Shown: positions 46,694-56,356, counted from the first letter of the stretch. The stretch is 64,000 nucleotides of DNA from Fimbriimonadales bacterium (GCA_035559795.1 DATMAR010000009.1:62001-126000); one strand, 5' to 3'. The notes: a model not told the origin generated them from the sequence alone. Program-made: numbers and translations.

Positions 46694-47503
46694 ATGCATG
46701 TTCTTTCGGTCGGTGCATTGCGAATCGGCAATGGTCATCCCACCCTCATCGCAGGTCCTTGTTTGGCAGAGTCCTATGAAGTTTGCAAGACCGTTGCGGA
46801 GGAATTGACACGCATTTGTTCCGTTTTATCCGTACAGTATATTTTCAAAGCGAGTTTCGATAAAGCGAATCGAAGCAGCGTAAAAAGCGAAAGGGGTTAC
46901 GGTTTGGAGGCAGGATTGAACATTCTACAAAGGATTCGAAGGGAGTTTCGCGTTCCGATTACGACGGATGTGCATTTGCCGGAGCAAGCCCCCCCTGTTG
47001 CCGAGGTCGTGGATTTGTTGCAAATTCCGGCATTTCTTTGTCGTCAAACGGATTTGCTGGAAGCGTGTGCCAAAACGGGAAAACCGGTCAACGTCAAAAA
47101 AGGACAATTTCTCGCTCCCTGGGATACGAAAAATATTATCGAAAAGTTGGACTCTTTCGGAGCGAGTGGCATCATGCTTACGGAAAGAGGGACATCGTTC
47201 GGTTACAACACACTCGTGGTGGACATGACGGGCTTGCCGATTATGCGTTCTTATGGCTATCCTGTTTGTTTCGATGCAACACACAGCGTACAAAGACCGG
47301 GGGGGGCTGGAACGGCGAGTGGGGGGAATCGTGAAGCGATTCCTTATTTGGCGAAAGCCGCAGTTGCGGTAGGCATAGATGCATTGTTCATGGAAATCCA
47401 TCCTGACCCCCCTAATGCTTTAAGCGATAAAGAAACACAATGGCCACTTGCGGAGGCAGAGGCTTTATTGCGCCAAGTGATGCGCATTTGGAAAGTGGCT
47501 TAA
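46694..47503 (+). CDS. kdsA: 3-deoxy-8-phosphooctulonate (KDO-8-P) synthase
   Basis: A 269-residue aldolase-type enzyme that condenses PEP with arabinose-5-phosphate to KDO-8-phosphate for LPS. Motifs are [89 protein letters not shown], and [12 protein letters not shown]. The Cys at the ICLAES-type GPCLAES position is common to both metal and non-metal forms. It shows the organism makes KDO, hence a diderm with LPS. The partner isomerase end appears at 63.7 kb. Confidence 0.96.
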   Translation: MHVLSVGALRIGNGHPTLIAGPCLAESYEVCKTVAEELTRICSVLSVQYIFKASFDKANRSSVKSERGYGLEAGLNILQRIRREFRVPITTDVHLPEQAPPVAEVVDLLQIPAFLCRQTDLLEACAKTGKPVNVKKGQFLAPWDTKNIIEKLDSFGASGIMLTERGTSFGYNTLVVDMTGLPIMRSYGYPVCFDATHSVQRPGGAGTASGGNREAIPYLAKAAVAVGIDALFMEIHPDPPNALSDKETQWPLAEAEALLRQVMRIWKVA

Positions 47504-47615
47504 AGAGACTTCTCTGCAAAAGCAGGCTTTGGAGCGACAAAAAATCCACGCGAATCGAATTCAGTAAAGAGAGGAGTGGCATTTCCGATATTAAAATACG
47601 GGTAAAAAATACAGC

Positions 47616-48863
47616 ATGAAGAGAAAGGTTTGCTTATTCATCGTGTCGGTGTTTGTTGTTTCTGGCTGTGGCGTGGAGAAAGAACGTGCGGTGAAGAAAG
47701 AATATGATATTGGTGCCCTTCTTAACCGTGCAAAACAGCAGGAGTTGATAACGAGTGTCGAGGAAGCCTTGGCTGCGAACAAGATATCGAAAGAGGATAG
47801 TTCGATCCTTTATAGAGAATTGTCACAACAGAAAACTACGACTGATTTATTCAAAGTAGTAGACGATTACTTAAAAGGTTCTGCTACGAATCAGCAAATG
47901 CTTACTGTAATGGAAAGAAATTCTGAATACTTACGACTATGCATCGCTGCAGCACAAAGGAAAGACTTTGCTCCTCGGCGGGATTGGCGAAAAAACTATT
48001 CGATTCTTTTCCCAGAGTACGTGAATATGAAGAATGCCTTGAATGTCCTCTTAGCGAATGCGCTTTATTATGCGACAACGAAGAAACGAGATAAAGCATT
48101 GTCGCATTTCCATTTAGCGACGGAAACGATAAATCAAGGCGGACCTGAAGATGCCATGATCGGAGGTTTATCTCTTATCGCACGTCGCGAAATGTGGTCG
48201 CGTGCTGTTGCCAAACTCTGCAAAGAATTTCTCGATGACCCAGAAGCGCTGACGGAGATTTATAAATCCGTAAATTCTATAGAGCAGAAAGATTACAAAA
48301 AAGCATTAGGCTACGAAATAGCCTGCGCAAGGCAACCTATAGATGATTTGAAAAGTGGAAAAATGACCGAAAACGATCTGAAGGGTTTCTTAGGAGAAAT
48401 ACAGTTAAAATCGCTAAATGATAATGAATTTCATATCGTGGAGCTCTTTGTCCGTAGCGCCGAACAATGGGATAACCATGAGAAAATCGTCTCTATTGTG
48501 CATGAATTCGAGAAGAATCTAGAAGTGGAGTACGCGTTTAGCCGACTTCTCGCTCCAGTCGTAGAAAGCTACCATGAAAGAGTTCTCTTAGCGGAAGCCT
48601 ATGAACGAACGACGAAGATAGGAGTCGCCGCTTCCATTCTTTATGCTCGTAATGATAAATGGCCTGAACTATCGCAAGCATCCGATTTCGCTAAGGTTTC
48701 TTCGAAAGACCCGTTTAGCAACCGTGATTTTCTCTATCGCACGACGAAGAATTCGCTTTTGATTTATAGCGTAGGTCCGAACGGAAAGGACGACAATGGT
48801 GTATTCGACAGGCGTGTAAAACCGATCAAGGACGATGGAGCGATATTTTCGATCACGAAGTGA
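47616..48863 (+). CDS. Predicted lipoprotein of unknown function
   Basis: A 415-residue protein with a lipoprotein signal (KRKVCLFIVSVFVVSGCG, lipobox Cys at residue 19). The body is mostly helical and acidic, with a C-terminal block YSVGPNGKDDNGVFDRRVKPIKDDGAIF that resembles the end of some secreted or pseudopilin-related proteins from diderm bacteria. No catalytic motif is visible. It is probably anchored to the periplasmic side of a membrane. It stands alone, 112 bases after kdsA, and is followed by a strong hairpin. Confidence 0.65.
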   Translation: MKRKVCLFIVSVFVVSGCGVEKERAVKKEYDIGALLNRAKQQELITSVEEALAANKISKEDSSILYRELSQQKTTTDLFKVVDDYLKGSATNQQMLTVMERNSEYLRLCIAAAQRKDFAPRRDWRKNYSILFPEYVNMKNALNVLLANALYYATTKKRDKALSHFHLATETINQGGPEDAMIGGLSLIARREMWSRAVAKLCKEFLDDPEALTEIYKSVNSIEQKDYKKALGYEIACARQPIDDLKSGKMTENDLKGFLGEIQLKSLNDNEFHIVELFVRSAEQWDNHEKIVSIVHEFEKNLEVEYAFSRLLAPVVESYHERVLLAEAYERTTKIGVAASILYARNDKWPELSQASDFAKVSSKDPFSNRDFLYRTTKNSLLIYSVGPNGKDDNGVFDRRVKPIKDDGAIFSITK

Positions 48864-48889
48864 GTTGTGTTCGTAAATTGATAAAAAAC

Positions 48890-48916
48890 GGTTCCCCCTG
48901 AAACGCAGGGGGAACC
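48890..48916. terminator. Strong hairpin after the lipoprotein gene
   Basis: An 11-bp perfect stem, GGTTCCCCCTG and CAGGGGGAACC, around a 5-base loop, 27 bases after the stop. There is no T-tract, so it may protect the mRNA end or be factor-dependent rather than an intrinsic terminator. Confidence 0.5.
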
Positions 48917-49036
48917 TTACGGAGGGGGTTTTCCATGCGTGATGGTGTGCTCAGCATATCATCAAGAAAGTAAAGGATAAATTATTTTCCTGAAACTGCA
49001 AAAAAACGATTAGGGAAATTTTATATCCAATATTGG

Positions 49037-51532
49037 CTATTTATTCACTTTCTTAAACAATTCTTTAACTTCGCTATTTCCGGGAAATCGCTTCGAGGCA
49101 TCCATCAATATCTTCTTTGCCTCTTCCTTTCTCCCCACTTCTATTAAATATGCCGCATGTTTCAAAATATATCCCACGTTATCCGGAAGCAGTTTCGAGA
49201 GCATTCCATAAGCCTTCGCAGAACGACTCGCGTCCCCATGAACTTCTGCCGCAGAAGCGAACAGGCGAATAATCTCGAGGTTATCCGGCGCACATTCTGC
49301 AGCTTTCTCGATGCTTTCCAAAGCATCCCCCCCTCTGCCTAATAACGCCTGCGCGCGGGAAAGCCCCAACCAAAGCGCTGCGTTCGTTTTTTCCGTTTCT
49401 AAAATCTTCTCGAATCGTTCTATGATTGCCGGCAACTGACCCTTTCTCGCCATCGCATTGACGAGCGCCAACACGCTTGCATTAGAGGTTTTGCCTTCCT
49501 CTAACAACTTTTCTAAAAGCGAATCGTATTCATCCTGACGTCCAGCCTTCGATGCGGTCGTTTCGAACGCTTTGAGATATGCGTTCTCGTGATAGTGTTT
49601 TTCCAAACCTTTTTTCAATAACTCGAAAGCGTCGTCGTGCTTTTCTTGCGCTTCCAACGCCTCCGCTCCTGCCAAATAGGGTCCCGATTTCGTAGAATCG
49701 ATTTCAATCATGCGCAAATACACTTTCTCCGCATCCGAATAACGTTTCTGTTCCATGAGAAACTGACCATGAGCCGTCATGAGCGTCAAATCGTTAGGCC
49801 GCTTTTCGTATGCCTTTCTCCATACCTCTTCTGCTCCTTCCGATTGCCCCCCCTTCGCGAAACTTCGAGCCGCATAGAGATAGGGAGTTACCCCTTCCGG
49901 AGAAACTTCCGAAAATCGAAGCCATGCTTCCGCTGCTTCGATAGGACGATTCAAACGATCCAACATTCGTGCAATCCCGTCGAGCGCGTAGGGATTCTTG
50001 GGGTGGTGCGAGGCAAAATCACGATACACGTCTAACGCAGCATCGAAACGCAATGCTTGTTCGTGAATAGAGGCTTCGATCATCCAACTGCGTGTTTCTT
50101 CGGGAAATTCCTTTTGCGCCATATCGAGAACCTGAATTGCCTTCGCGATTTCGTTAATTTGTCGATAGCAAAGCCCTAAACGCAAAAGGAGTTCCGATGT
50201 TTTAATTCCTTTTTCGATGGCTTTTTCGATGAGAAGTATCGCCGATGCTGTTTTCCCTGTGAGCATCGCAGCACGGGCGTAGATTTCTAAAACTTCGGCA
50301 TCGTTCGGATTTCGAAGCAGCGCTGATTCCAAAATTTTGCGAGCGTCTTCTGCCTTTCCTTCATCGAGAAGCATCTGCGCGTAAAGTCTCATCGCCGTCG
50401 TGTCGGTCGGTGATTTTTTTAACCAATCGCGAACTGCCTCTCGCGCTTCTTCGCGTCTTCCCGCTAAAAGATAAGAATCGTAAAGCAAACGACGCATTTG
50501 GGAATTTTTCGGCTCTAACGCTATCGTTTCCGATGCGTCTTTTGCAGATAAATCGTATTCTCTTCGTGAAAAACGAATATTCGCGCGTAAAATCCGAGCC
50601 GGTGCATACTTCGGATTTTTTGCAAGCGCTGCATCGAGAATTTTCAAAGCATCCTCATCACGATTCATCTCGAATAAGATTTGTGCTTTCGCCGTGAGAA
50701 GGTTCTCTTCAGGTTTTGCATTGCGCGCGATTCCTCTTTCTGTTATCTCTAATGCGCGTTCTCGAGATGTCGAGCGAATGATTTCGGCATATGCAGAATA
50801 TAAGTTGGCATTCGTCGGATGAGCGCGAATGGAATTTTCGAAAATTTCAGAAGCCTCTTCCTTTTTTCCAATCGAATGTAAAAAAGAAGCAAAAGAGATT
50901 GCTACATCATCCGAATTCGCCGTTTCGTATGCCTTTCGGAACAATGATTCGGCATGTTTTGTCTCTCCCAGTGCTGCATAAATTCTCCCTGCCTCTATCA
51001 GGACATTTTTGTCTTTTATATTTTCGAGCCTCAGCATGGATAAAGAATTCAAAGCCTCGTTTTTCGACTCTAATCTCGCCTCCAAGCCGGCGCGCATCAC
51101 CCAATAAGGGGGCAATGATGCGCAGGCTTTTTCGTTCGCTTTCAAAACTTCGAGAGCATCCTTAGGCTGATCCAAACTTAAACAAGCATTCGCTAACCCG
51201 AAAACGGGTTCTGGTCTTCCCGGTGAAGCAGCAATAGCCGCTTTGAAACGCGGAATTGCATCGAGAGGTCGCCCTTTTTTTAAAAAAAGGTAACCGAGGT
51301 TCGTGTTCGCTACGAAGTCTCTTGGTTGTTTCCCTAAATGCTGTTGATACAACCGAATTGCTTCTTCGATTCGCCCCTGTTTCTCGGCACGAATCGCTTT
51401 TTCGAGGATGACTCCGTCTCCTTTCGGACTTTGCTGTTCTTTAGTGTCGTTCGTTTGGGCAATAGCGGGGTGAATCCCACTATAAAGCATAAGTAATACT
51501 GCGAGGATTTGAAAATTCCTATAAAAATTCAT
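49037..51532 (-). CDS. Large secreted TPR protein
   Basis: An 831-residue protein with an N-terminal signal sequence (NFQILAVLLMLYSGIHPAIAQT) and then tetratricopeptide repeats almost to the end, for example AIRLYQQHLGKQPRDFVANTNLGYLFLKKGRPLDAIPRFKAAI and AEKVYLRMIEIDSTKSGPYLAGAEALEAQ. I count roughly twenty repeats by eye. TPR solenoids bind partner proteins; similar long TPR proteins occur with PEP-CTERM/exosortase systems (PEP_TPR type). It is divergent from the PEP-CTERM gene, 84 bases away, which makes a shared role plausible but unproven. Confidence 0.85.
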   Translation of the reverse strand: MNFYRNFQILAVLLMLYSGIHPAIAQTNDTKEQQSPKGDGVILEKAIRAEKQGRIEEAIRLYQQHLGKQPRDFVANTNLGYLFLKKGRPLDAIPRFKAAIAASPGRPEPVFGLANACLSLDQPKDALEVLKANEKACASLPPYWVMRAGLEARLESKNEALNSLSMLRLENIKDKNVLIEAGRIYAALGETKHAESLFRKAYETANSDDVAISFASFLHSIGKKEEASEIFENSIRAHPTNANLYSAYAEIIRSTSRERALEITERGIARNAKPEENLLTAKAQILFEMNRDEDALKILDAALAKNPKYAPARILRANIRFSRREYDLSAKDASETIALEPKNSQMRRLLYDSYLLAGRREEAREAVRDWLKKSPTDTTAMRLYAQMLLDEGKAEDARKILESALLRNPNDAEVLEIYARAAMLTGKTASAILLIEKAIEKGIKTSELLLRLGLCYRQINEIAKAIQVLDMAQKEFPEETRSWMIEASIHEQALRFDAALDVYRDFASHHPKNPYALDGIARMLDRLNRPIEAAEAWLRFSEVSPEGVTPYLYAARSFAKGGQSEGAEEVWRKAYEKRPNDLTLMTAHGQFLMEQKRYSDAEKVYLRMIEIDSTKSGPYLAGAEALEAQEKHDDAFELLKKGLEKHYHENAYLKAFETTASKAGRQDEYDSLLEKLLEEGKTSNASVLALVNAMARKGQLPAIIERFEKILETEKTNAALWLGLSRAQALLGRGGDALESIEKAAECAPDNLEIIRLFASAAEVHGDASRSAKAYGMLSKLLPDNVGYILKHAAYLIEVGRKEEAKKILMDASKRFPGNSEVKELFKKVNK

Positions 51533-51569
51533 GTCGAATCATTTATCGTACAGGTTTTTTTCAGAGGTG

Positions 51570-51578
51570 TGGTATACT
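51570..51578 (+). promoter_or_regulatory. Extended -10 promoter of the PEP-CTERM gene
   Basis: TGGTATACT matches an extended -10 and lies 38 bases before the ATG. A clear -35 is not seen. Confidence 0.5.
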
Positions 51579-51616
51579 GTAAACACTGCCCTGAAAGGGT
51601 GGGAAAGGAGATTCAT

Positions 51617-52381
51617 ATGAAACGAACCTTACCCCTCATCCTGGGGTTAGCATCGCTATCCTCGGCTTGGGCATTTCCTTTGTTTCCTACGATTACCGGT
51701 CATGACTTCAACTTCGGGGCGTTCAACGGAGATGGATCGTTTGAGTGGAGTGCAGGAGGACCTGCACCAGACACACTCTTTTACACCTTTTCCGAGACAG
51801 ACACCGAAGTAACCGCTTACTGGCCATTTTGGCCCGCTCCGCCTGTATTTCCCGTGTTCAATCTCGCGGGAGCATTCGGTGGGGACTTCGCAATGGGTGT
51901 CATGTTCACTGGACAGGACGCCCCTTATGTTGGACCTGGCGGAACAATCGATGTTAGTCTTACTGGAACGGGAGTAGACCCAGCAGGACCTGATCTATTC
52001 ATTGTAGGGGCGATCCCTGCGTTGGGATTGGTTGGTGTTCTGTGGGCACTCGATTTGGAATTGGTGTCGCTTTACGGCTATTCGGGGTTACCTTCCTATG
52101 TCCTCGAAGGTGTCGGCACCATAGCCGGCGGATTGGTCGCAGAACATTTCGGGCTAATCGGTCAATCGGGCGTGATGAGAGGTCACCTCGATTTTATCGA
52201 CGCCCCTCCCGGCTGGATTCCTGCTCTGTACGACCCCACGAAAAGCGAACTCGATTACAGAATTCGAGCCGCTTTTTCCGGGGAAACCGGTCAAGGCTTT
52301 GCAGTACCTGAGCCAGCGACGATGACTGCTCTTTTTGCAGGCATCGCATTGCTCGGATTGCGAAAACGAAATCGTAGGTAA
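51617..52381 (+). CDS. PEP-CTERM sorted exported protein
   Basis: A 254-residue protein with a signal peptide (KRTLPLILGLASLSSAWAF) and a C-terminal PEP-CTERM tag: VPEPATM, a hydrophobic helix (TALFAGIALLGL) and the basic tail RKRNRR. Such tags direct proteins to an exosortase for processing at the cell surface, usually in biofilm-forming diderms. The mature domain is Gly/Phe/Pro-rich with likely beta structure and no known family. ATG 51617 follows AAAGGAGA; upstream frame to 51509 is non-coding leader. No exosortase gene is in the window. Confidence 0.9.
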   Translation: MKRTLPLILGLASLSSAWAFPLFPTITGHDFNFGAFNGDGSFEWSAGGPAPDTLFYTFSETDTEVTAYWPFWPAPPVFPVFNLAGAFGGDFAMGVMFTGQDAPYVGPGGTIDVSLTGTGVDPAGPDLFIVGAIPALGLVGVLWALDLELVSLYGYSGLPSYVLEGVGTIAGGLVAEHFGLIGQSGVMRGHLDFIDAPPGWIPALYDPTKSELDYRIRAAFSGETGQGFAVPEPATMTALFAGIALLGLRKRNRR

Positions 52382-52400
52382 CTTTTAGAATTACTTTTAG

Positions 52401-52431
52401 TCTGCATGCGAAAGCATGCAGATTTTTTTTT
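52401..52431 (+). terminator. Intrinsic terminator after the PEP-CTERM gene
   Basis: A perfect 9-bp stem, TCTGCATGC and GCATGCAGA, capped by GAAA and followed by nine T. Confidence 0.9.
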
Positions 52432-52534
52432 CGTTTTGAGTGCCATTACTAAGCCTCTCGCATTTCTCCTTCGCGAGATTGGTTCTCTCACTTCACGTTT
52501 AGGAACGACTTTCGATTTCGAATAAAATAAAAAT

Positions 52535-52888
52535 GTGCGATACGAAATAAAACTCAAAAGAGTATATGAGGAAGCAGAGAAAAGTGATGGTTTTCGAATT
52601 TTAGTAGATAGACTTTGGCCAAGGGGTTTATCTAAAGAGAAAGCGAAAGTCGATTTATGGCTAAAAGAAATCGCCCCGAGCGACGAACTGCGAAAGTGGT
52701 ATCACAAAAATAAGTCGAAATGGACTGAGTTTCAAAAGAGATACAAAGAAGAACTCGAGGTTAAAAAGGAAATTGTGAACAAACTGAAAAAGATCATCAA
52801 AAAAGAAAAAGTCGTGACTTTTCTTTACTCCGCCAAAGACGAAACGCACAACAACGCAGTCGCATTGAAGAAAATACTTGGATTATAA
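52535..52888 (+). CDS. DUF488 (YeaO-like) protein
   Basis: A 117-residue cytoplasmic protein with the DUF488 signature VDRLWPRGLSKEKAKVDLWLKEIAPSDELRKWYHKNKSKWTEFQKRY and FLYSAKDETHNNAVALKKIL. The family is of unknown function, sometimes linked to stress or DNA processing. The start is GTG at 52535; an overlapping ATG at 52533 opens only a short frame. The C-terminal half is Lys-rich (VKKEIVNKLKKIIKKEK). It appears monocistronic. Confidence 0.88.
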   Translation: MRYEIKLKRVYEEAEKSDGFRILVDRLWPRGLSKEKAKVDLWLKEIAPSDELRKWYHKNKSKWTEFQKRYKEELEVKKEIVNKLKKIIKKEKVVTFLYSAKDETHNNAVALKKILGL

Positions 52889-53056
52889 ATTTTAGAAAAA
52901 CATCGCGAAGTAAAGCGCTAGCGCGCCAACACCATAATCTTTTATCCGTGGCTAAGGTCATCCGATCCCTCGCCCTCAAGGGATGCCTATAGTAGGAATT
53001 CAATTCTGCAAGAGGGCAAGGGAACGAACCACCGAAAAATCCCTATTATTTAAATC

Positions 53057-53134
53057 TGGTCGGGGCGACTGGATTCGAACCAGCGACCTCTTGCACCCCA
53101 TGCAAGCGCGCTATCCAGGCTGCGCCACGCCCCG
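53057..53134 (-). tRNA. tRNA-Pro (GGG)
   Basis: On the minus strand the acceptor arms CGGGGCG and CGCCCCG pair, with discriminator A and an encoded CCA. The anticodon stem CTTGC/GCAAG encloses ATGGGGT, anticodon GGG. The T-loop is TTCGAAT and the D-arm is of standard length. Confidence 0.93.
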
Positions 53135-53366
53135 ACATATCCAAGTTTACTCAAACCCCCCGAAGCCATACCGCGACTGCAACACACGAACCAATAAGCA
53201 ATGCGAACGTCCAGCAACCAAAACCAGCATAAGGACGGCAGCCGCGGCGACTAAAGCGTACGCCGAAGTAAGGCCTAGGTCCGTGACGATGTTGTCGAGG
53301 CACTATCTAATGATATCAATGTTTAAACAAGTTGTAGGGTTTCCGCCAAGGTAGAATCAATTTTGT
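53135..53366. other. Spacer between two divergent tRNA genes
   Basis: A 232-base gap. No RNA gene is recognised. On the minus strand a GTG frame (53303 to 53151, 50 residues) ends in a hydrophobic stretch FALLIGSCVAVAVWLRGV, but it has no ribosome site, and a second frame in the same stretch is equally hydrophobic, so I do not call a gene. Confidence 0.4.
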
Positions 53367-53442
53367 GCGGACGTAGCTCAATGGATAGAGCATCAGACTT
53401 CGGATCTGAGGGTTGCGGGTTCGAGTCCTGCCGTCCGCGCCA
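53367..53442 (+). tRNA. tRNA-Arg (TCG)
   Basis: The acceptor arms GCGGACG and CGTCCGC pair, with discriminator G and an encoded CCA. The anticodon stem TCAGA/TCTGA encloses CTTCGGA, anticodon TCG. The T-loop is TTCGAGT, and D-arm AGCTC/GAGC is present. Confidence 0.94.
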
Positions 53443-53447
53443 ATTTC

Positions 53448-53924
53448 TCAACCCTCATCCTCAAAAACATTATTATCCCGAGCGAAGGTAATCGTCGCAT
53501 CCAAACGCGTCTTCGTACGAGACCATCCCGTCTCCGGCAATTGTGCGTTTTCTATAACCGATTCGTAAAGCGTGGCAATCATCGAACTGTTCGGGTTATC
53601 CCTTTTCAAACGCTCGGCGACCGGAAGCGCGTCGTCCCATCTTCGCATTTCAATCAGCGCACGCAAAAGCATAAGGCGAACATTGTTTTGGTTGTCGTTT
53701 ACAGCGAGTGAATGACCGAGATGTCTTGCCGCCAGGTAATAAATCCCTAACTGCCCATAAGCCACACCTGCAAGGGCATGCGCCTCGGAGTCCCCGTCAT
53801 AAAGGCGCAAGTATTCCTCCAAGACCCCCAACGCGCCGTTAGGGTCTCCTTCTTCCAGCATTGTCTTCGCTAAGGTAAGAGTTTGTTCACGGGTCTCCAT
53901 TCGTTTCTGTTCGGTGTGTCCCAA
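53448..53924 (-). CDS. Small TPR protein
   Basis: A 158-residue cytoplasmic protein built of about three TPR-like repeats (TLAKTMLEEGDPNGALGVLEEYLRLYDGDSEAHALAGVAYGQLGIYYLAARHLGHSLAVN). There is no signal peptide. ATG 53900 (METREQ) is an alternative start that loses eight residues. The gene runs convergent to tRNA-Arg, five bases from its end. Partner unknown. Confidence 0.75.
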   Translation of the reverse strand: MGHTEQKRMETREQTLTLAKTMLEEGDPNGALGVLEEYLRLYDGDSEAHALAGVAYGQLGIYYLAARHLGHSLAVNDNQNNVRLMLLRALIEMRRWDDALPVAERLKRDNPNSSMIATLYESVIENAQLPETGWSRTKTRLDATITFARDNNVFEDEG

Positions 53925-54028
53925 CGGGAAATTATACGTTTTTCGTGGCGAAAAGATTATCCCTTCTGGGTCGAAATGTATAAAAAAGTAACTCGTCTTA
54001 GTACTTTCTATCGTACAATAAAAGAACT

Positions 54029-56356
54029 ATGCTCTTGACCTTTCTCGTAGGTACGGTTCTTCTTCAAGAACCAGTTGCTGACCTCCTCGATAAGCCAGTA
54101 ACCATTCGGGCGGATGTAGCGCAAATAGCTGTAGTTGCCGGAGAATTGACCAAGCAACTCGGGATTTCCATTGAAATAAGCCCGAAACTTCGCGATGAAC
54201 TCGTGATTCTTTATGCGAAAGAACGTCCTGCGAAGGAAGTCCTCCATCGTCTGGCTTCCCATTTCGGGTGGGAGTGGGAAAAAACCGCGCGTGGGTATCG
54301 CTTAGTGCAATTTCCCTCTTCAGAAGCGGAAGAAAAACGACTCCTCGACGAAAGCCTCTTGAAACGGATGAAAACTTATCAAGAGCAGGCAAAAAAAGAA
54401 TTGGAGAGAATATCGAAGACGAACAAAGAAGAAATCGAGAAAAAACTCGAAGAAATTCGAAAGAAAATCGACGAAATAGAAAACCAGGCACCAGAGGGAG
54501 AGGAATCTCCGGAAGCGTTTCGAAGCCGATGGGCGATTCTGCGACCTCTTTATGAAGAACAAAGGGCACTCGAAGAGCGAATCAATCCTTACAATCGTTT
54601 GGTTTATAGCCTTATCGTGTCTTTATCACCACAGCAACTTTTGGAATTAGAAAGAAGGCACAGATTGGTTTTTTCCACTCGCCCCACACGCGCGCAATAT
54701 GCTTATCCTCCTTCTGCTCAAAACGTCGTTGCAAGTGTTCTCAATGAAATCATCGAATTGCAGAAAATAGAACTGGCAGAACAACAAAAATACATCGAAC
54801 AGCGAAAAGCGCAAGCAAGAGGAGATGAGGATGTTATTGTCGAGGCACCATGGGGGGTCAAAGTTTTCGAAATGAAAGACGTTGCAGCGGTTCGCGTGGT
54901 TTTAAATGCTCCTGAATTGGGAAGAGAAAATGGTCTAATGAATACAGAAGTAAAAATTTTAGGGATTAATGGAGACATCCTATTAGAGGAGACTCGGACT
55001 GTTGCCAATAGCGATAAAGTCACCTCGAAAATTCCTTTCCTCGATTACGAAGTATCGGATGATAAACCTCAAAACACCGAAAACAAAGAAGTTCTGAAGA
55101 AAGAAGAAAATCAGACGTCGATACAAGACCAACTCGATAAACCTTTAGATTCGGAACGGTTCGAAAAAGCACGAGGCAACGCGAACTTTCCTTTCCCGGT
55201 TCCCGTTCCCAGCGCAGATATTGCAAATTTTCTCAAGCCTGGCTCGACCGTAGACCCGTTATCTCCCGTTGGATTTTTCTTGAATGAAGCGGCTTCCCAA
55301 TCCGATGTTGCGCTCATTGCAGACGCATATGATTCTTATATGGAAGTCCCGCTTCCAGTAGGTAACGATATTAAAACTGCGCGAAAACTTTTCGATGCTT
55401 ATGGGAAATCTACAGACTGCGAATGGAAATTCGAAAACGGTTGGGTTACGATTCGAAATCGTGAGTGGGCATTAGCACGAGCGTTTTCCGTTCCACGCAA
55501 TATATTATTTTCTATAAGGGATGCTTATTTTACACAATGTGGATTGAATTTCGAACAAATGGCATGGCTTGCATCCAGCATAACCGATCGCCAAGTGACT
55601 TCACCAGTATTGATGTTTACCGCAGGTCCTTGGTTTTGGGAAATGGGTGACAGTGAAGGTTTGGGTTTTTTAAGAATGTGGGCGAATCTTAGCCCTGTTC
55701 AGAAAAAGCGTTTGATAGAGGGGGGGATGCTGTTGTTTACCGATTTGAATCCTATCGCAAAAAATCATTTATCGGAGTACATCTATCGGAAAGGAAGTAT
55801 CGATAACGGACCAGATTTTGCACAAATGTTCTTCGAAGAAGACTTCGATGAAGCCAGCAAAGAATTGCAAAGAGACGTGGGGGCTATTACTTTCGATATG
55901 AATATGACCGACACGGAAGTGACGCAAATTCTTCCTGACGGTGTTCCTCCCGGGACGGAGATCGTTCTCACCGTGAAACAGCGACAAGGATTGGCAACCT
56001 TGTTGAAGTTTACTGTTCTCGGAGGAATGGAATTTCCTTTGGTAATTCCCACGAAAATGTTTGCGGATTTCGAAGAATGGACTTCCTCTGAAGGGGGTAT
56101 GGGCATGGACGAGTTCTTTACGCTGGAAAAGGACCGGATAAAGCCCGCTACATTGGAAATGTGGAATTTCGAACTAAAACTTCTTCCGGAGAGAAAAGTC
56201 CAGGTTTTCTTCGGTTGTGGCTACAGCAATCCTGCCCACGCGTTCGGAACTTTCGAGAACCTCCCACCCGAAATGCAAAAAAAGATAGCGAAGCAGCGTG
56301 AAGAAATTCGGGGCAGAAAAAGAGACGATGGAGACGGTGGAAAAGAAGCACGGTAG
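54029..56356 (+). CDS. Large STN-like secreted protein, unknown
   Basis: A 775-residue protein with a short hydrophobic start (LLTFLVGTVLLQ). An STN/secretin-N0-like domain lies at about residues 18-95 (LDKPVTIRADVAQIAVVAGELTKQLGISIEISPKLRDELVILYAKERPAKEVLHRLASHFGWEW), then a charged coiled coil (about 105-160), and a long beta-rich region. STN domains occur in secretins and TonB-dependent proteins, but no secretin or barrel module follows here. A second similar stretch at about 415-475 (SDVALIADAYDSYMEVPLPVGNDIKTARKLFDAYGKSTDCEWKFENGWVTIRN) suggests a repeated module. Function unknown; monocistronic. Confidence 0.7.
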   Translation: MLLTFLVGTVLLQEPVADLLDKPVTIRADVAQIAVVAGELTKQLGISIEISPKLRDELVILYAKERPAKEVLHRLASHFGWEWEKTARGYRLVQFPSSEAEEKRLLDESLLKRMKTYQEQAKKELERISKTNKEEIEKKLEEIRKKIDEIENQAPEGEESPEAFRSRWAILRPLYEEQRALEERINPYNRLVYSLIVSLSPQQLLELERRHRLVFSTRPTRAQYAYPPSAQNVVASVLNEIIELQKIELAEQQKYIEQRKAQARGDEDVIVEAPWGVKVFEMKDVAAVRVVLNAPELGRENGLMNTEVKILGINGDILLEETRTVANSDKVTSKIPFLDYEVSDDKPQNTENKEVLKKEENQTSIQDQLDKPLDSERFEKARGNANFPFPVPVPSADIANFLKPGSTVDPLSPVGFFLNEAASQSDVALIADAYDSYMEVPLPVGNDIKTARKLFDAYGKSTDCEWKFENGWVTIRNREWALARAFSVPRNILFSIRDAYFTQCGLNFEQMAWLASSITDRQVTSPVLMFTAGPWFWEMGDSEGLGFLRMWANLSPVQKKRLIEGGMLLFTDLNPIAKNHLSEYIYRKGSIDNGPDFAQMFFEEDFDEASKELQRDVGAITFDMNMTDTEVTQILPDGVPPGTEIVLTVKQRQGLATLLKFTVLGGMEFPLVIPTKMFADFEEWTSSEGGMGMDEFFTLEKDRIKPATLEMWNFELKLLPERKVQVFFGCGYSNPAHAFGTFENLPPEMQKKIAKQREEIRGRKRDDGDGGKEAR

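Noticed and set aside
53151-53303. A 50-residue GTG frame with a hydrophobic end between the tRNA genes
   Set aside because: No ribosome site, and another frame over the same bases is just as hydrophobic, so coding is not supported.
54027-54569. A 180-residue minus frame opposite the STN-like gene
   Set aside because: Phe/Arg/Ser-rich composition typical of the complement of Glu/Lys-rich coding; no start context.
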